A stretch of DNA of 40,717 nucleotides from Nitrospinaceae bacterium (lineage in GTDB: Bacteria; Nitrospinota; Nitrospinia; Nitrospinales; VA-1), in assembly GCA_029261475.1 (NCBI GenBank), contig JAJDBG010000038.1:1-40717 (forward strand), in the 5' to 3' direction. Below are positions 1 through 8,304 of the stretch, one piece after another (the first letter of the stretch is position 1; the number at the start of each line of letters is the position of its first letter). The notes below the pieces were generated by a model. That model searched no databases and was not told where the DNA came from. It worked only from the letters and a program-made list of their open reading frames with translations. The translations under genes were made by a program, and so were the position numbers.

Positions 1-536
1 GAATCAAAGTTGGTTGTCGTGTAAATATAAGAAAAGTCGGGATTTGCTTGAGGTAAGACTCCAACCACAAAACCGTAGGTTTGCAGAAGAAGCCCCGATG
101 TATTTCCTTCTTCACTGATAACTCTTTGGGTCGGGAACCCCAAAGCCTGTGTGAATTGAAATAACTCAAGCTCAGCAGAATTGCCCAATTCCAGAGTGGA
201 GTAAAAATCCTCCTCCAACTTTAAAATCGCAAAATCTTTGCTCCTGTCCACTTTAACCACCCTTTCCACTTGAGCAGTCCTTCCCCCTGAAAAAACAACA
301 TCAATACGGGCCGCATCGACCAAAACATGGTAATTCGTGATCAAAATACCGGAAGGATCGACAACAAAACCCGTCCCGGTACTCAAGTCATTCCCCTCCT
401 TATCTTTTACCAAAAGAAGAGCAACCGCACCCTTATTGGCTTCAATTCCCCAAGCCACAGGAGAAATAAATGCTAACTGAAGCACAAGCCAGAATAGAAG
501 CAAAGAGAAGACGCGTTTTACGGGAAGATGAGTCAT
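1..536 (-). CDS. Trypsin-like (S1C/HtrA-type) exported serine protease, 3' part cut off by the window edge
   Basis: The reading frame is open from the ATG at 536 to the window edge (178 complete codons), so the C-terminus is missing. Residues 1-30 are a signal peptide (basic start, hydrophobic stretch, ends near AWG). The rest matches the N-terminal half of a trypsin-like fold: a TGTGFVVD strand followed by TNYHV with the probable catalytic His70, and KDFAIL with the probable catalytic Asp101. The catalytic Ser (GNSGGP-type motif) would lie beyond the window, so activity cannot be judged. The product should be periplasmic or secreted, for protein quality control or processing. No PDZ domain can be seen because it would be downstream. 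It is transcribed away from the window interior. Confidence 0.8.
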   Translation of the reverse strand, partial: MTHLPVKRVFSLLLFWLVLQLAFISPVAWGIEANKGAVALLLVKDKEGNDLSTGTGFVVDPSGILITNYHVLVDAARIDVVFSGGRTAQVERVVKVDRSKDFAILKLEEDFYSTLELGNSAELELFQFTQALGFPTQRVISEEGNTSGLLLQTYGFVVGVLPQANPDFSYIYTTTNFD

Positions 537-701
537 TATTATTTACCGAAAGAGGGACAAGTATTTCACTGAGTCCGTTTTATATAAAAAACTGTGATTG
601 CCGAGCCAAATATACATACAGAGGAGGCTAAGCCTTCATAATTGTAAATTCGTACTCTTTGGAAAACAATCTTTTTTGTCAAAGAATGTTCTGTTGAGCG
701 C

Positions 702-736
702 AAAAAAAAGCCGCCTCCGAATGAATCGGAGACGGC
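702..736 (-). terminator. Rho-independent terminator of the DUF4399 gene
   Basis: Reading the minus strand, an 11-bp stem (710-720 with 726-736, one mismatch, 5-nt loop) begins 28 bases after the stop codon. It is followed by eight T (702-709 on the minus strand). This is a classic intrinsic terminator and separates this gene from the protease gene beyond it. Confidence 0.85.
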
Positions 737-764
737 AATACTACGCTGAAATTGAAAACTTTAC

Positions 765-1172
765 TTATTTTACAGTGATCGTGATCGTGTCAGTGATCGC
801 TGGATCGTAAGGCACATGATTTCCCAACGCGAACAATGCTCTGATCGTGTGCTCACCATGAGAAAGCTTCAATTTTTTACAGGTTGCGCCATTGCCCATA
901 TGAACATGATCCTCATCCTTAGCAATCGGCTTGGACAGATCATGAGGAATGTCTGTATCGATCAAAAGGTGGTGATGTCCTTTTCCCTTATGCACACCTT
1001 TTTTTGCAGGCTCAACCTCCACACCGTGAGTTTCCATACATACTTTGACTGGGCTGGAGACAGTACTACCGTTCTTCGGCTCAACAATCGTTACACTATC
1101 CATTGCAAAAGCAACGGAACTTCCAATGCTAAACAGAGAAACCAACGCAGTCAACGCTACTAATCTTTTCAT
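765..1172 (-). CDS. DUF4399 exported small protein
   Basis: 135 aa with a clear signal peptide (residues 1-23, cleavage after AFA). The mature part matches the DUF4399 family: the start reads VEPKNGSTVSSPVKVCM, then a His-rich GKGHHHLLIDTD loop, then DEDHVHMGNGAT, then a last strand pattern around HTIRALFALGNHVPYDPA. The family is periplasmic, small and all-beta, and its role is unknown; the His-rich loop makes metal binding conceivable but unproven. It is a single gene with its own terminator, divergent from the Mrp gene across about 390 bp. No interaction partner is suggested by the neighbours. Confidence 0.82.
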   Translation of the reverse strand: MKRLVALTALVSLFSIGSSVAFAMDSVTIVEPKNGSTVSSPVKVCMETHGVEVEPAKKGVHKGKGHHHLLIDTDIPHDLSKPIAKDEDHVHMGNGATCKKLKLSHGEHTIRALFALGNHVPYDPAITDTITITVK

Positions 1173-1565
1173 TCAAACGCTCCTTTTTATAAATATTATA
1201 AGAATCAAAAAATACCCAACACGAACCTAATGAGGCTTTGCCTAAAACCTCTTGGTAAAATTAGATTAACAGAAGAATAGAAAGGTTCATTATTTTTTTA
1301 AAAAAAATAACAGGCCTATTTTCAACTTTATACGAATATCAAATTTAGAATATGCCGGCAAATCCAATTTTCAAAAAAGTCGAATTTTCTTTCCATTGAC
1401 ACTCCAAAAATGGTTAAATACTCTCAACAAGTTATTTTTCACACAAATATTTATGGAGTGCTTTGAAGCCTTTGATTTATAATGAAGCTACAAGGTTGTA
1501 ATATCAGGTTCTAAACTTTCCATAATTCCCATAAACGAAACGTTTTTAGATTTTGGAGGATATTG
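1173..1565. other. AT-rich divergent intergenic region (DUF4399 / Mrp)
   Basis: No credible gene. The region must contain the promoters of both flanking genes. On the plus strand TTGACA at 1396-1401 is a consensus -35, but the nearest -10-like bases (TTAAATACT around 1414-1422) are off the ideal spacing, so the promoter call is weak. GGAGGA at 1555-1560 is the ribosome site of the downstream gene. Confidence 0.5.
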
Positions 1566-2465
1566 ATGGCTGTTACTGGCGAATGCAGGTTACTTCATAC
1601 TTGCGAGATGTGCGAGTTTAACAACGATACCGATTGCAAAGCTGACAAGAATGAGCATAACCGCTGGCTCGTCAACAAGAGAATGGGCGATATCAAATTC
1701 AAATTGATCATTGGCAGTAACAAGGGTGGCGTAGGAAAAAGCACCGTAACAACCAACTTGGCAATCGCTCTCGCGGAACAAGGTTACAAGGTTGGACTTG
1801 CCGATGCCGATTTGCACGGTCCCAATATTCCCAAATTATTGAACATTGAATCTGTTCGCTTACGCTCTACCGAAGAAGGTATCGATCCTTATGAAACTAA
1901 AAATGGATTGAAAGTTGCCTCTCTGGGTTTTCTGATCGAAGATCCCAACATGCACATTGCTTGGCGAGATGCTGTAAAATACGACTTCATCATCGAACTA
2001 CTCGGTAACATCAATTGGGGCACCCTGGATTATCTCCTCTTCGATTTGCCACCCGGTACCGGTAACGAACAAATTACAATCATAGATTTCATTGGTGATG
2101 TAGATGGCTGTGTGGTCGTAACCACTCCTCAGGACCTTGCCGTACTTGATGCCCGAAAAATGATTTCGTTTGCAAGAGACAGTAATGTTCCTATTGTAGG
2201 TGTTATCGAAAATATGAGCACAATGACGTGTCCGCATTGTAAAGAAGACGTGGACGTGTTTAAAAAAGGTGGTGGGAAAAATCTCGCTGAAGAACTTGCC
2301 CTCCCATACCTCGGGAGCATACCTCTAGATGTAGACATCACAATTCGCTCTGATAGCGGGGACCCTGTCACACTTTCAAAACCAGATTCACCATCGGCAA
2401 AAGCTTTTTTCAAGCTAGCTGAAAACTGTCATAAGTTTTTAAACCCTGAAGAATCTATCAAATAA
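1566..2465 (+). CDS. mrp: Mrp/NBP35-family iron-sulfur carrier P-loop ATPase
   Basis: 299 aa. The ATG at 1566 is preferred over the TTG just before it because GGAGGA (1555-1560) is correctly spaced. The deviant Walker A GSNKGGVGKST spans about residues 50-60, DADLHGPN follows, then LFDLPPGTG near 159-166. The CPHC motif at 222-225 is the CxxC that bridges the transferable 4Fe-4S cluster in Mrp/ApbC/NBP35 dimers. The family carries Fe-S clusters to apo-proteins in the cytosol. Unusual for bacterial Mrp, the N-terminus has four further cysteines (C7, C13, C16, C24), recalling the N-terminal ferredoxin-like cluster of eukaryotic NBP35, though spaced differently (x5, x2, x7). There is no N-terminal MIP18-like domain. 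It appears monocistronic, with a strong terminator after it. Confidence 0.88.
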   Translation: MAVTGECRLLHTCEMCEFNNDTDCKADKNEHNRWLVNKRMGDIKFKLIIGSNKGGVGKSTVTTNLAIALAEQGYKVGLADADLHGPNIPKLLNIESVRLRSTEEGIDPYETKNGLKVASLGFLIEDPNMHIAWRDAVKYDFIIELLGNINWGTLDYLLFDLPPGTGNEQITIIDFIGDVDGCVVVTTPQDLAVLDARKMISFARDSNVPIVGVIENMSTMTCPHCKEDVDVFKKGGGKNLAEELALPYLGSIPLDVDITIRSDSGDPVTLSKPDSPSAKAFFKLAENCHKFLNPEESIK

Positions 2466-2485
2466 AACTGAACAACCTTATTTTT

Positions 2486-2520
2486 CAGCCGATCCAGTTA
2501 ACCGGATCGGCTGATTTCTT
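2486..2520 (+). terminator. Rho-independent terminator after mrp
   Basis: A perfect 10-bp stem (2486-2495 with 2504-2513) with an 8-nt loop, followed by a T-rich tail. The stem arms are identical to those of the terminator at 29691-29728, more than 27 kb away. Confidence 0.75.
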
Positions 2521-2675
2521 CAAAGTTGTTTACGGAAAAATTGACCCAACAATCCATTTGCTCTTTATCTTTTTGTTAGAGATAATAATAAGTGGTGCCA
2601 AGTTACCCCCCTTCCGGAAAGTTTTCTTAGTCGCTTGTCGCCCGAGGAATTTCTGACTTCCACAAACAGACCCAA

Positions 2676-3737
2676 ATGAAAACACCTTCAATCATTCATT
2701 TACTGATCCTACTTTGCATATGGGTAAGCTCTGCTAATGCTGAAAACACAGTTAATGAAAAATTCAATAACAATCCCGTCGTCGCTATTGTGGAAGGAAA
2801 GGTCCTCCGGATGGAGGACATCAAGTCAGCCCAAATACATGATGCTATGGAACAATTGCATCGAATGCAGATGCAAGCCCTAAAAAGAAAAGCATTGGAA
2901 CAGCTTGCCCTCTCCCATCCAGAATTGACCAAACAATCTCCAGCAATAGTCACTGAAGAAGATATCGAAGAGTTTTATAAAACCGCAATGAACCCCGAGT
3001 CGGGTGATTTTGAGACAATAAGAAACGATATCCAAAAATACCTGCTCAATGTCAATCGACTAAAATTTCTTGAGCAACAATATCAGTCTGCAATAGAAAA
3101 AGGTTGGATCACTCCTTTCCTCTCACCTCCTACCGATTTTTACCTATCAGCTAAAGTTGGCAATGGTGATTTCTTTTTCAAAGACATTGAGGGTGCCGAC
3201 CGAAAACTATTCTTGCTTGAGTATTCCGATTTTCAATGTCCATTCTGCCAACGAGTCCAATCCACTTTAAGTGATCTTCGCAAACGCTATGGACAACATG
3301 TCCAGTTCGGCTATCGCCACTTCCCCCTGCCATTTCACAAAGAAGCGAAATCTTTGGCAGAAGCCTCCGAATGTGCCCGAGATCAAGGAAAGTTTTGGGA
3401 ATTGCAGGCCTTGTTTTATGAAAAAACATCGCTTGCTTCTGATTTAAACCGTGTAATCGGGTTGGCAAAAGCAGTTGGGATAAAGCGTATCAATGAATTC
3501 AAACAATGCTGGATGAGTGGTAAATACAGGCCTCTTGTCGAAAAGGACATTCAAGATGGTCGCAGGATTGGCATTCAGGGAACTCCCACCTTCATCCTTG
3601 GCCTTTACGATAAAGAACAGGGAATCGTAACCGGAGAAATGTTTTCTGGAGCCGTTCCCGAGGAACGCTTTTCAAATTCCATTGAAAAATTTCTCAAAAA
3701 AATAAATACAGAAACTAAAGAAAAATCGAAACGGTGA
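2676..3737 (+). CDS. Exported DsbA-family thiol oxidoreductase with N-terminal helical extension
   Basis: 353 aa. A signal peptide covers residues 1-22 (ends ANA). Residues 30-150 are mainly helical and charged and include VVAIVEGKVLRMEDI, a pattern seen at the start of SurA/PpiC-like periplasmic chaperones. Residues about 165-345 are a thioredoxin fold of the DsbA/Thioredoxin_4 type, with LEYSDFQCPFC giving the active site C188-P-F-C191 and GIQGTPTF supplying the cis-proline loop. The role is disulfide formation or isomerisation in the periplasm; CPFC is compatible with an oxidase. The stop codon is followed at once by the DsbD-like gene, so the two probably form one redox operon. The extension makes it longer than simple DsbA (about 200 aa). 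Confidence 0.85.
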   Translation: MKTPSIIHLLILLCIWVSSANAENTVNEKFNNNPVVAIVEGKVLRMEDIKSAQIHDAMEQLHRMQMQALKRKALEQLALSHPELTKQSPAIVTEEDIEEFYKTAMNPESGDFETIRNDIQKYLLNVNRLKFLEQQYQSAIEKGWITPFLSPPTDFYLSAKVGNGDFFFKDIEGADRKLFLLEYSDFQCPFCQRVQSTLSDLRKRYGQHVQFGYRHFPLPFHKEAKSLAEASECARDQGKFWELQALFYEKTSLASDLNRVIGLAKAVGIKRINEFKQCWMSGKYRPLVEKDIQDGRRIGIQGTPTFILGLYDKEQGIVTGEMFSGAVPEERFSNSIEKFLKKINTETKEKSKR

Positions 3738-3738
3738 C

Positions 3739-4287
3739 TTGTTGACGTATATAAAAACTGCTTTACTGGCCTTATTGTTTTTTCTGCACGCGGCACCCCT
3801 GCAAGCTTTTCAATCGTTTTCAGAATTTTCCGGGAAACCGTCCAGCAAATATCATCTCTCTGCAAACATCGTTATCGAACCTAAAGCAGTTCTTCCCGGT
3901 GATTTGTTTGAATTGAGAGTGTGGTTGACTCTTGATGAGGGATGGCATATATACTCACTGGAATCTGCTCCTGGTAGCGAAGACTACCCCACCCAGATTA
4001 ATCTGGATGATTCGCGTTTTCTAGGTCAGGGGCAATGGAAAGAACCCCAACCAAAGATTATTTTCGATGGCGCACTCGGTAAAATGGTCAAGACGCACAA
4101 GAATGTGATCGAATTTCGCAGGTTTTACTGGGTTCCACGAGATATAAATGAGGGTCACTACAAACTATCCGGATCAATTATTTACAGGGCCTGCGACAAT
4201 AGAATATGCACCTTACCCAGAGAAATGGAATTTTCTTCCCTCCTGGAAGTGTTGAACCCCACACAAAAACGGGAAAGGCCCAATTAG
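3739..4287 (+). CDS. Free-standing DsbD N-terminal (alpha) domain, exported
   Basis: 182 aa from a TTG start one base after the DsbA-like stop. A hydrophobic signal sequence covers residues 1-23. The body matches the periplasmic N-terminal domain of DsbD (PF11412): GDLFELRVWLTLDEGWHIYS at about 54-73 and YRACDNRICTLP with Cys152 and Cys157, which correspond to the redox-active cysteine pair of nDsbD. In DsbD this domain hands electrons from the membrane core to DsbC, DsbG or CcmG. Here there is no membrane core or gamma thioredoxin domain, so the core must be encoded elsewhere, or the protein works directly with the DsbA-like neighbour. I infer it is the redox partner of that neighbour. Confidence 0.8.
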   Translation: MLTYIKTALLALLFFLHAAPLQAFQSFSEFSGKPSSKYHLSANIVIEPKAVLPGDLFELRVWLTLDEGWHIYSLESAPGSEDYPTQINLDDSRFLGQGQWKEPQPKIIFDGALGKMVKTHKNVIEFRRFYWVPRDINEGHYKLSGSIIYRACDNRICTLPREMEFSSLLEVLNPTQKRERPN

Positions 4288-4319
4288 CCATACTCCCCTC
4301 TACCGACTCTTTCTGACTC

Positions 4320-5600
4320 ATGAAGTCACCCACAGATCGACTTCCCCCAAGACTCGCCCCTCTGTTTCAGACCCTCGCTGAAACTGCCGACACGCATGAT
4401 ATCGAGGCTTATATTGTTGGCGGTTTTGTTCGCGATCTGATCCTTGAAAAGGACAATGAAAACGATCAGGATATTGATATTGTCGTCTCCTGCTCAGGTG
4501 AAAAATTTTCCACTACCGTCGCGCGGCACCTTAAAACACAGGTCGAAAAGCGTTCTCAATTTGGAACCTATGCTTTTTCTCTCCCTGACGGGATTGAACT
4601 CGACGTTGCGACCGCAAGGTGCGAGAGCTATTCTTCACCTTCTGCACTTCCCGACGTTGCCCCTGGAGATTTGAAGGCCGATCTCTTACGCAGAGATTTC
4701 ACCATGAACAGCTTGGCATTGAGCCTCAACAGCTCACCTCCTTTTAGCTTGATCGATTATTCCAATGGCTACGAGGACCTCAGCAATGGCATCATCCGCG
4801 CCCATCACGAAAATAGCTTCATCGACGATCCCTGCCGAATTTTTCGCGCTTTGAGATTTAAAACACGGCTCAAGTTTCGCCTGGAAGCCAAAACCCAAGG
4901 CTGGCTCACCAATTCGATTGAACAAAATATCCCCAAGTTATTGAGCGGACATCGACTCTGGTGTGAGCTCCAACGGACCTTGCAGGAAAACGATTTATTA
5001 GAAAACCTTCGTATTTTGAATGAATATTCGTTATTGGACTTGATAAACCCCAAGATTAAAAGCCTCTCCCTGAAAGAGGATTTTTTGAAGAATATTCCTA
5101 TCCAAGGAGAATGGGTTCAGGAGCAAGATAAAGAATCCTCTCTAGAAAAATGGATAACTCATTGCCTGGCTTTATTGAGTCCCTTGAGAGAAGAGGAAAT
5201 CGAAAAACTGGCCCAGAAGTTTCAATGGAACAACTCTCTCAAAGAACAAATCATTTCAGGACACACAGCTATCCTGTCCGCGCTCCCTGCAATGAAAAAC
5301 GAAGCTGAAAAAAGCCCGAACGAAATCTACGATCTTTTTGCTCCCCTTTCACCAGAAGCCCTGGTAGTAGCACTCGCCCAAGCCAATACACCCACAGCAA
5401 ACCGCGATGCAAAATTGTTTTTGATCACACTCAGACAAGTTGGACGAGTCGAACTGAATGGAGACGATTTGATTCGGCTAGGGGTCTCTCCCGGCCCACT
5501 TTTTAAAAGCATATTTTCCACTCTGCGACGCGCAAGGCTTGAAGGCCGAATTTCCACTCGAATAGAAGAGGAAGCAATCGTCAAAAATGAATTCCTGTAA
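4320..5600 (+). CDS. tRNA nucleotidyltransferase / poly(A) polymerase family protein (CCA-adding type)
   Basis: 426 aa, ATG start 32 bp after the previous gene. This is a class II nucleotidyltransferase with all head-domain motifs: VGGFVRD (33-39), the catalytic DIDIV (51-55), the RRDFTMNSLAL motif, and DDPCRIFRALRFKTRLKF, which corresponds to the nucleotide-selecting and neck motifs. The C-terminal half is helical and divergent, as usual in the family. It adds or repairs the 3' CCA of tRNAs in the cytosol, or only the CC or A part if the lineage splits the job between two enzymes. No HD phosphohydrolase domain is recognisable. It probably shares a transcript with the genes on either side, but functional linkage to the Dsb pair is not apparent. 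Confidence 0.85.
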   Translation: MKSPTDRLPPRLAPLFQTLAETADTHDIEAYIVGGFVRDLILEKDNENDQDIDIVVSCSGEKFSTTVARHLKTQVEKRSQFGTYAFSLPDGIELDVATARCESYSSPSALPDVAPGDLKADLLRRDFTMNSLALSLNSSPPFSLIDYSNGYEDLSNGIIRAHHENSFIDDPCRIFRALRFKTRLKFRLEAKTQGWLTNSIEQNIPKLLSGHRLWCELQRTLQENDLLENLRILNEYSLLDLINPKIKSLSLKEDFLKNIPIQGEWVQEQDKESSLEKWITHCLALLSPLREEEIEKLAQKFQWNNSLKEQIISGHTAILSALPAMKNEAEKSPNEIYDLFAPLSPEALVVALAQANTPTANRDAKLFLITLRQVGRVELNGDDLIRLGVSPGPLFKSIFSTLRRARLEGRISTRIEEEAIVKNEFL

Positions 5601-5652
5601 AAACACTTAAAACATACTTGAATGATTGTTCGAAAAATTCGAGTGCAAAATC

Positions 5653-6999
5653 ATGTCGCAAACCGCCGATAAAATAAAGACCCGCCTGGATTCCTGGTTC
5701 CACCTCAAGGAAAACGGGACAACGCCATGGACAGAGCTTCGTGCCGGGCTGACTACCTTCATAACCGCATCCTATATTATCTTCGTTCAACCTGCCGTAT
5801 TGGCTCAGGCTGGAATGGATTTTGGAGCAGTGATGACTGCGACCTGTCTTGCTTCCGCCTTTGCCTGCATCCTCATGGGAACATTTGCCAATTATCCCAT
5901 CGCTCTGGCACCGGGAATGGGGATCAATTTCTACTTCACCTACACCGTAGTTATAGGCTATGGCATTCCCTGGCAGACTGCCTTGGGTGCTGTTTTTATT
6001 GCCGGGTTGATAATGATCGTCCTCACCCTTTGCAAAGCGCGAAAATTCATCATCAATATCATCCCTCCTTCGATGAAAAATGGGATAGCGGGGGGCATCG
6101 GCTTGTTCATCACCTTTATTGGTCTGACCCAGGGGGGATTGGTGACATCACACCCAGGAACGCTCCTGCAAATGGGGAACCCCCATTCCCTAGCCCCTGC
6201 ATTCACACTTTTCGGAATAATTTTAATCGGTGGACTTCTCTACCGCAAAGTTCCAGGAGCCTTATTGATAGGATTATTGGTTCTATCTGCCTTGGGTATC
6301 CCCTTGGGACTGATTTCATACAAGGGATTGATTTCGACTCCACCAAGTCTGGCTCCGACCTTTTTGCAAATGGACATCTCAGGAGCTTTGACGATGGAAG
6401 TCTTGACCATCGCTGGCATATTTGTATTCGTGAATATTTTCGACACAGCAGGAACGCTCGTAGCCATCGGGAGACAAGCGGGATTCCTTGAAAAGGGCAA
6501 ACTGCCCCGCCTCAACCGAGCCTTGCTCCCTGATGGCCTTGCAACAACATTTGGAGCGACTGTAGGCGTATCAACCCTTACATGCTATATCGAAAGCTCG
6601 GCAGGTGTCGCCGAGGGCGGTCGCACAGGGCTGACCAGCATCACCGTTGGAGTGTTATTCTTACTGTCACTTTTCTTTTTTCCACTGGCTGAAATGATTG
6701 GTGGGGGTTACCAACAAGGTGAAATCACCCTTTATCCTATCACTGCTCCCATATTAGTGATCGTCGGATGTCTCATGGCCTCGCAAACCATTCACATCGA
6801 CTGGAGTAACTGGGACACATCTCTACCATCATTTCTTATTCTATGCGGCATCCCCTTCACCCACAATATTGCCGATGGGATGGCCCTTGGCTTCATTGCC
6901 TACCCACTGATCAAGCTTGCAGGAAAACAAGGGGGCCAAGTCCACTGGGGACTTTACCTCATAGCAATCCTTTTTATTCTGCGTTATGGATTCATGTAA
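5653..6999 (+). CDS. NCS2-family nucleobase permease (AzgA-like hypoxanthine/guanine/adenine type)
   Basis: 448 aa from the ATG at 5653; an in-frame TTG at 5626 would add nine residues. It is highly hydrophobic with about 12-14 membrane segments. Hallmarks of the AzgA branch: ELRAGLTTFITASYIIFVQP near the start, the NYPIALAPGMGINFYF segment, a DTAGTLVAIGRQAG stretch and GVSTLTCYIESSAGVAEGGRTGL, which carry the substrate- and proton-coupling residues of this fold. It is predicted to import purine bases by proton symport in the inner membrane. The exact substrate cannot be read from sequence. The 52-bp leader is too short for a purine riboswitch. Confidence 0.87.
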   Translation: MSQTADKIKTRLDSWFHLKENGTTPWTELRAGLTTFITASYIIFVQPAVLAQAGMDFGAVMTATCLASAFACILMGTFANYPIALAPGMGINFYFTYTVVIGYGIPWQTALGAVFIAGLIMIVLTLCKARKFIINIIPPSMKNGIAGGIGLFITFIGLTQGGLVTSHPGTLLQMGNPHSLAPAFTLFGIILIGGLLYRKVPGALLIGLLVLSALGIPLGLISYKGLISTPPSLAPTFLQMDISGALTMEVLTIAGIFVFVNIFDTAGTLVAIGRQAGFLEKGKLPRLNRALLPDGLATTFGATVGVSTLTCYIESSAGVAEGGRTGLTSITVGVLFLLSLFFFPLAEMIGGGYQQGEITLYPITAPILVIVGCLMASQTIHIDWSNWDTSLPSFLILCGIPFTHNIADGMALGFIAYPLIKLAGKQGGQVHWGLYLIAILFILRYGFM

Positions 7000-7035
7000 A
7001 CCTGAGTTCAATAGCGTCTCTTGACATCTCGATTG

Positions 7036-7044
7036 TGGTATACT
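7036..7044 (+). promoter_or_regulatory. Extended -10 promoter of the LRR gene pair
   Basis: TGG directly followed by TATACT (7039-7044) is an extended -10 element, about 49 bp upstream of the GTG start at 7093. The nearby TTGACA at 7021-7026 is only 12 bp away, too close to be its -35. Confidence 0.5.
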
Positions 7045-7092
7045 CTCTTGTACAAAGAACCCATCAGACTATCCATTTTACTGGAGTAATTC

Positions 7093-7689
7093 GTGGCCAG
7101 CGTCGAATATTTAATAAAGCAATTTTTAACACCAGATAAAAAAACTCTCGATCTGAGCAATCAAAAATTGGGCGACAAAGGTGCCATTGCCCTTTCCAAA
7201 TCGAAAGCATTGAGAAAACTCAAGCGCCTCAGCTTGCCAAATAACAGTATCAGCGACGAAGGAATACTCGCCATTGCTGAATCAGAATATTTCAAGAACC
7301 TGACCGAACTCGATATCTACGGCAACCTGATCGGGGACGATGGTGTCAAAGCAATCGCGGCATCGCCCTATTTTAAAAAGCTGAACAAGCTATCCCTGTA
7401 CTGCAATCTTGTTGAGGACGAAGGAGCAATCGCTCTTGCAGAGTCTCAAACCCTGGTCAAATTAAAGCATCTCTTTTTAACCAGCAACCGAATACGCAGG
7501 GAAGGCGTCGCCGCTCTTCGTGCGGCAAAATGCAACTCCCGCTTGTGCCACCTCCACCTGGATGAAATCGAAGATTTTATTTACGAAGATGACATCGAGG
7601 AGGAAGATGACGAAATCGCCATCACAAGTCTTGAAGATCTGAAAAAAATAAAAGAAAAAATGGCTGAGAGAAAACTTAAAAATGCCTGA
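7093..7689 (+). CDS. Leucine-rich repeat protein, ribonuclease-inhibitor type, cytosolic
   Basis: 198 aa, GTG start with GGAG six bases upstream. It has four to five repeats of about 28-30 residues of the RI-like pattern (for example LTELDIYGNLIGDDGVKAIA and LNKLSLYCNLVEDEGAIALA), with the consensus LxxLxLxxNxIxDEGxxAIA. It ends in a very acidic stretch (EDDIEEEDDE, about residues 166-175) and a lysine-rich tail. No signal peptide, so presumably cytosolic. RI-like repeats make a curved protein-binding surface; no target is known. The stop overlaps the start of the next, exported LRR protein by 8 bp, so the two are co-translated. Confidence 0.85.
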   Translation: MASVEYLIKQFLTPDKKTLDLSNQKLGDKGAIALSKSKALRKLKRLSLPNNSISDEGILAIAESEYFKNLTELDIYGNLIGDDGVKAIAASPYFKKLNKLSLYCNLVEDEGAIALAESQTLVKLKHLFLTSNRIRREGVAALRAAKCNSRLCHLHLDEIEDFIYEDDIEEEDDEIAITSLEDLKKIKEKMAERKLKNA

Positions 7690-8260
7690 AGGTATTGCGA
7701 CAACATTGCGAAGCAAATCAATCATTGCCGTTTGGGCACTGCTAGTCGCCCTTTATCTAAGCTCGAACGTTCACGCTCAATCGTTTCCTCAGGCCGCCCC
7801 AGTCGATTACGCCGAGCTTTTCAAAAACAATTTGAAACAAGGCGGTAAATTTTTGAATTTGAATGGACACAAGATAGGTGACAAAGGCGTCGCCGTTCTG
7901 GTCGAGAGTCCACTCATCAAGCAGCTCACAAAAATAGACTTGAGATACAATGGAATTTCCGCTGAGGGTGCCCGGATGATTGCCAAAGCCTCATTCCCAA
8001 AGCTCAAGAAAATGATTCTGCGACACAATATTTTAGGCGACGATGGGGCCGAAGCAATTGCACTGTCGGAGGGTTTTCCAAATCTTGAAGCTTTGCAACT
8101 GGGGTGGGCAGAAGTACGGGATCGGGGAGCACTCGCATTTGTTGATACCAAAATCACAACATTAACAAAACTGGACCTACGCGGGAACTTTCTCGCAAAT
8201 GCAACCAAAGACACCCTCAAGAAAAACCTTTCCCACCTGAAATCCTTAAAACTCTACTGA
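7682..8260 (+). CDS. Leucine-rich repeat protein, ribonuclease-inhibitor type, exported
   Basis: 192 aa. The hydrophobic stretch at residues 15-32, ending NVHAQS, is a signal peptide. The mature part has about four RI-type repeats (LNLNGHKIGDKGVAVLVES, IDLRYNGISAEGARMIAK, MILRHNILGDDGAEAIA, LDLRGNFLANA). The repeat consensus is the same as in the preceding gene, so the pair looks like a tandem duplication in which one copy gained or kept an export signal. The overlap with the upstream gene (7682-7689) implies coupled translation. Probable role is periplasmic protein binding; no catalytic motif. Confidence 0.83.
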   Translation: MPEGIATTLRSKSIIAVWALLVALYLSSNVHAQSFPQAAPVDYAELFKNNLKQGGKFLNLNGHKIGDKGVAVLVESPLIKQLTKIDLRYNGISAEGARMIAKASFPKLKKMILRHNILGDDGAEAIALSEGFPNLEALQLGWAEVRDRGALAFVDTKITTLTKLDLRGNFLANATKDTLKKNLSHLKSLKLY

Positions 8261-8304
8261 GCCTGAAGAGCCATCGACTTTTTCGATTGAAGCACTCGTA
8301 GATC

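Noticed and set aside
598-810. 70-aa plus-strand open frame overlapping the terminator and the DUF4399 3' end
   Set aside because: No ribosome site, runs through a terminator hairpin, and the composition is not protein-like.
5727-6491. 254-aa open frame inside the NCS2 permease, other frame
   Set aside because: Composition is Cys/His/Arg/Ser-rich noise typical of the +1 shadow of a membrane protein gene; the permease frame is unmistakable.
7021-7044. TTGACA plus TATACT as a full promoter
   Set aside because: The spacer is only 12 bp; kept only as an extended -10.
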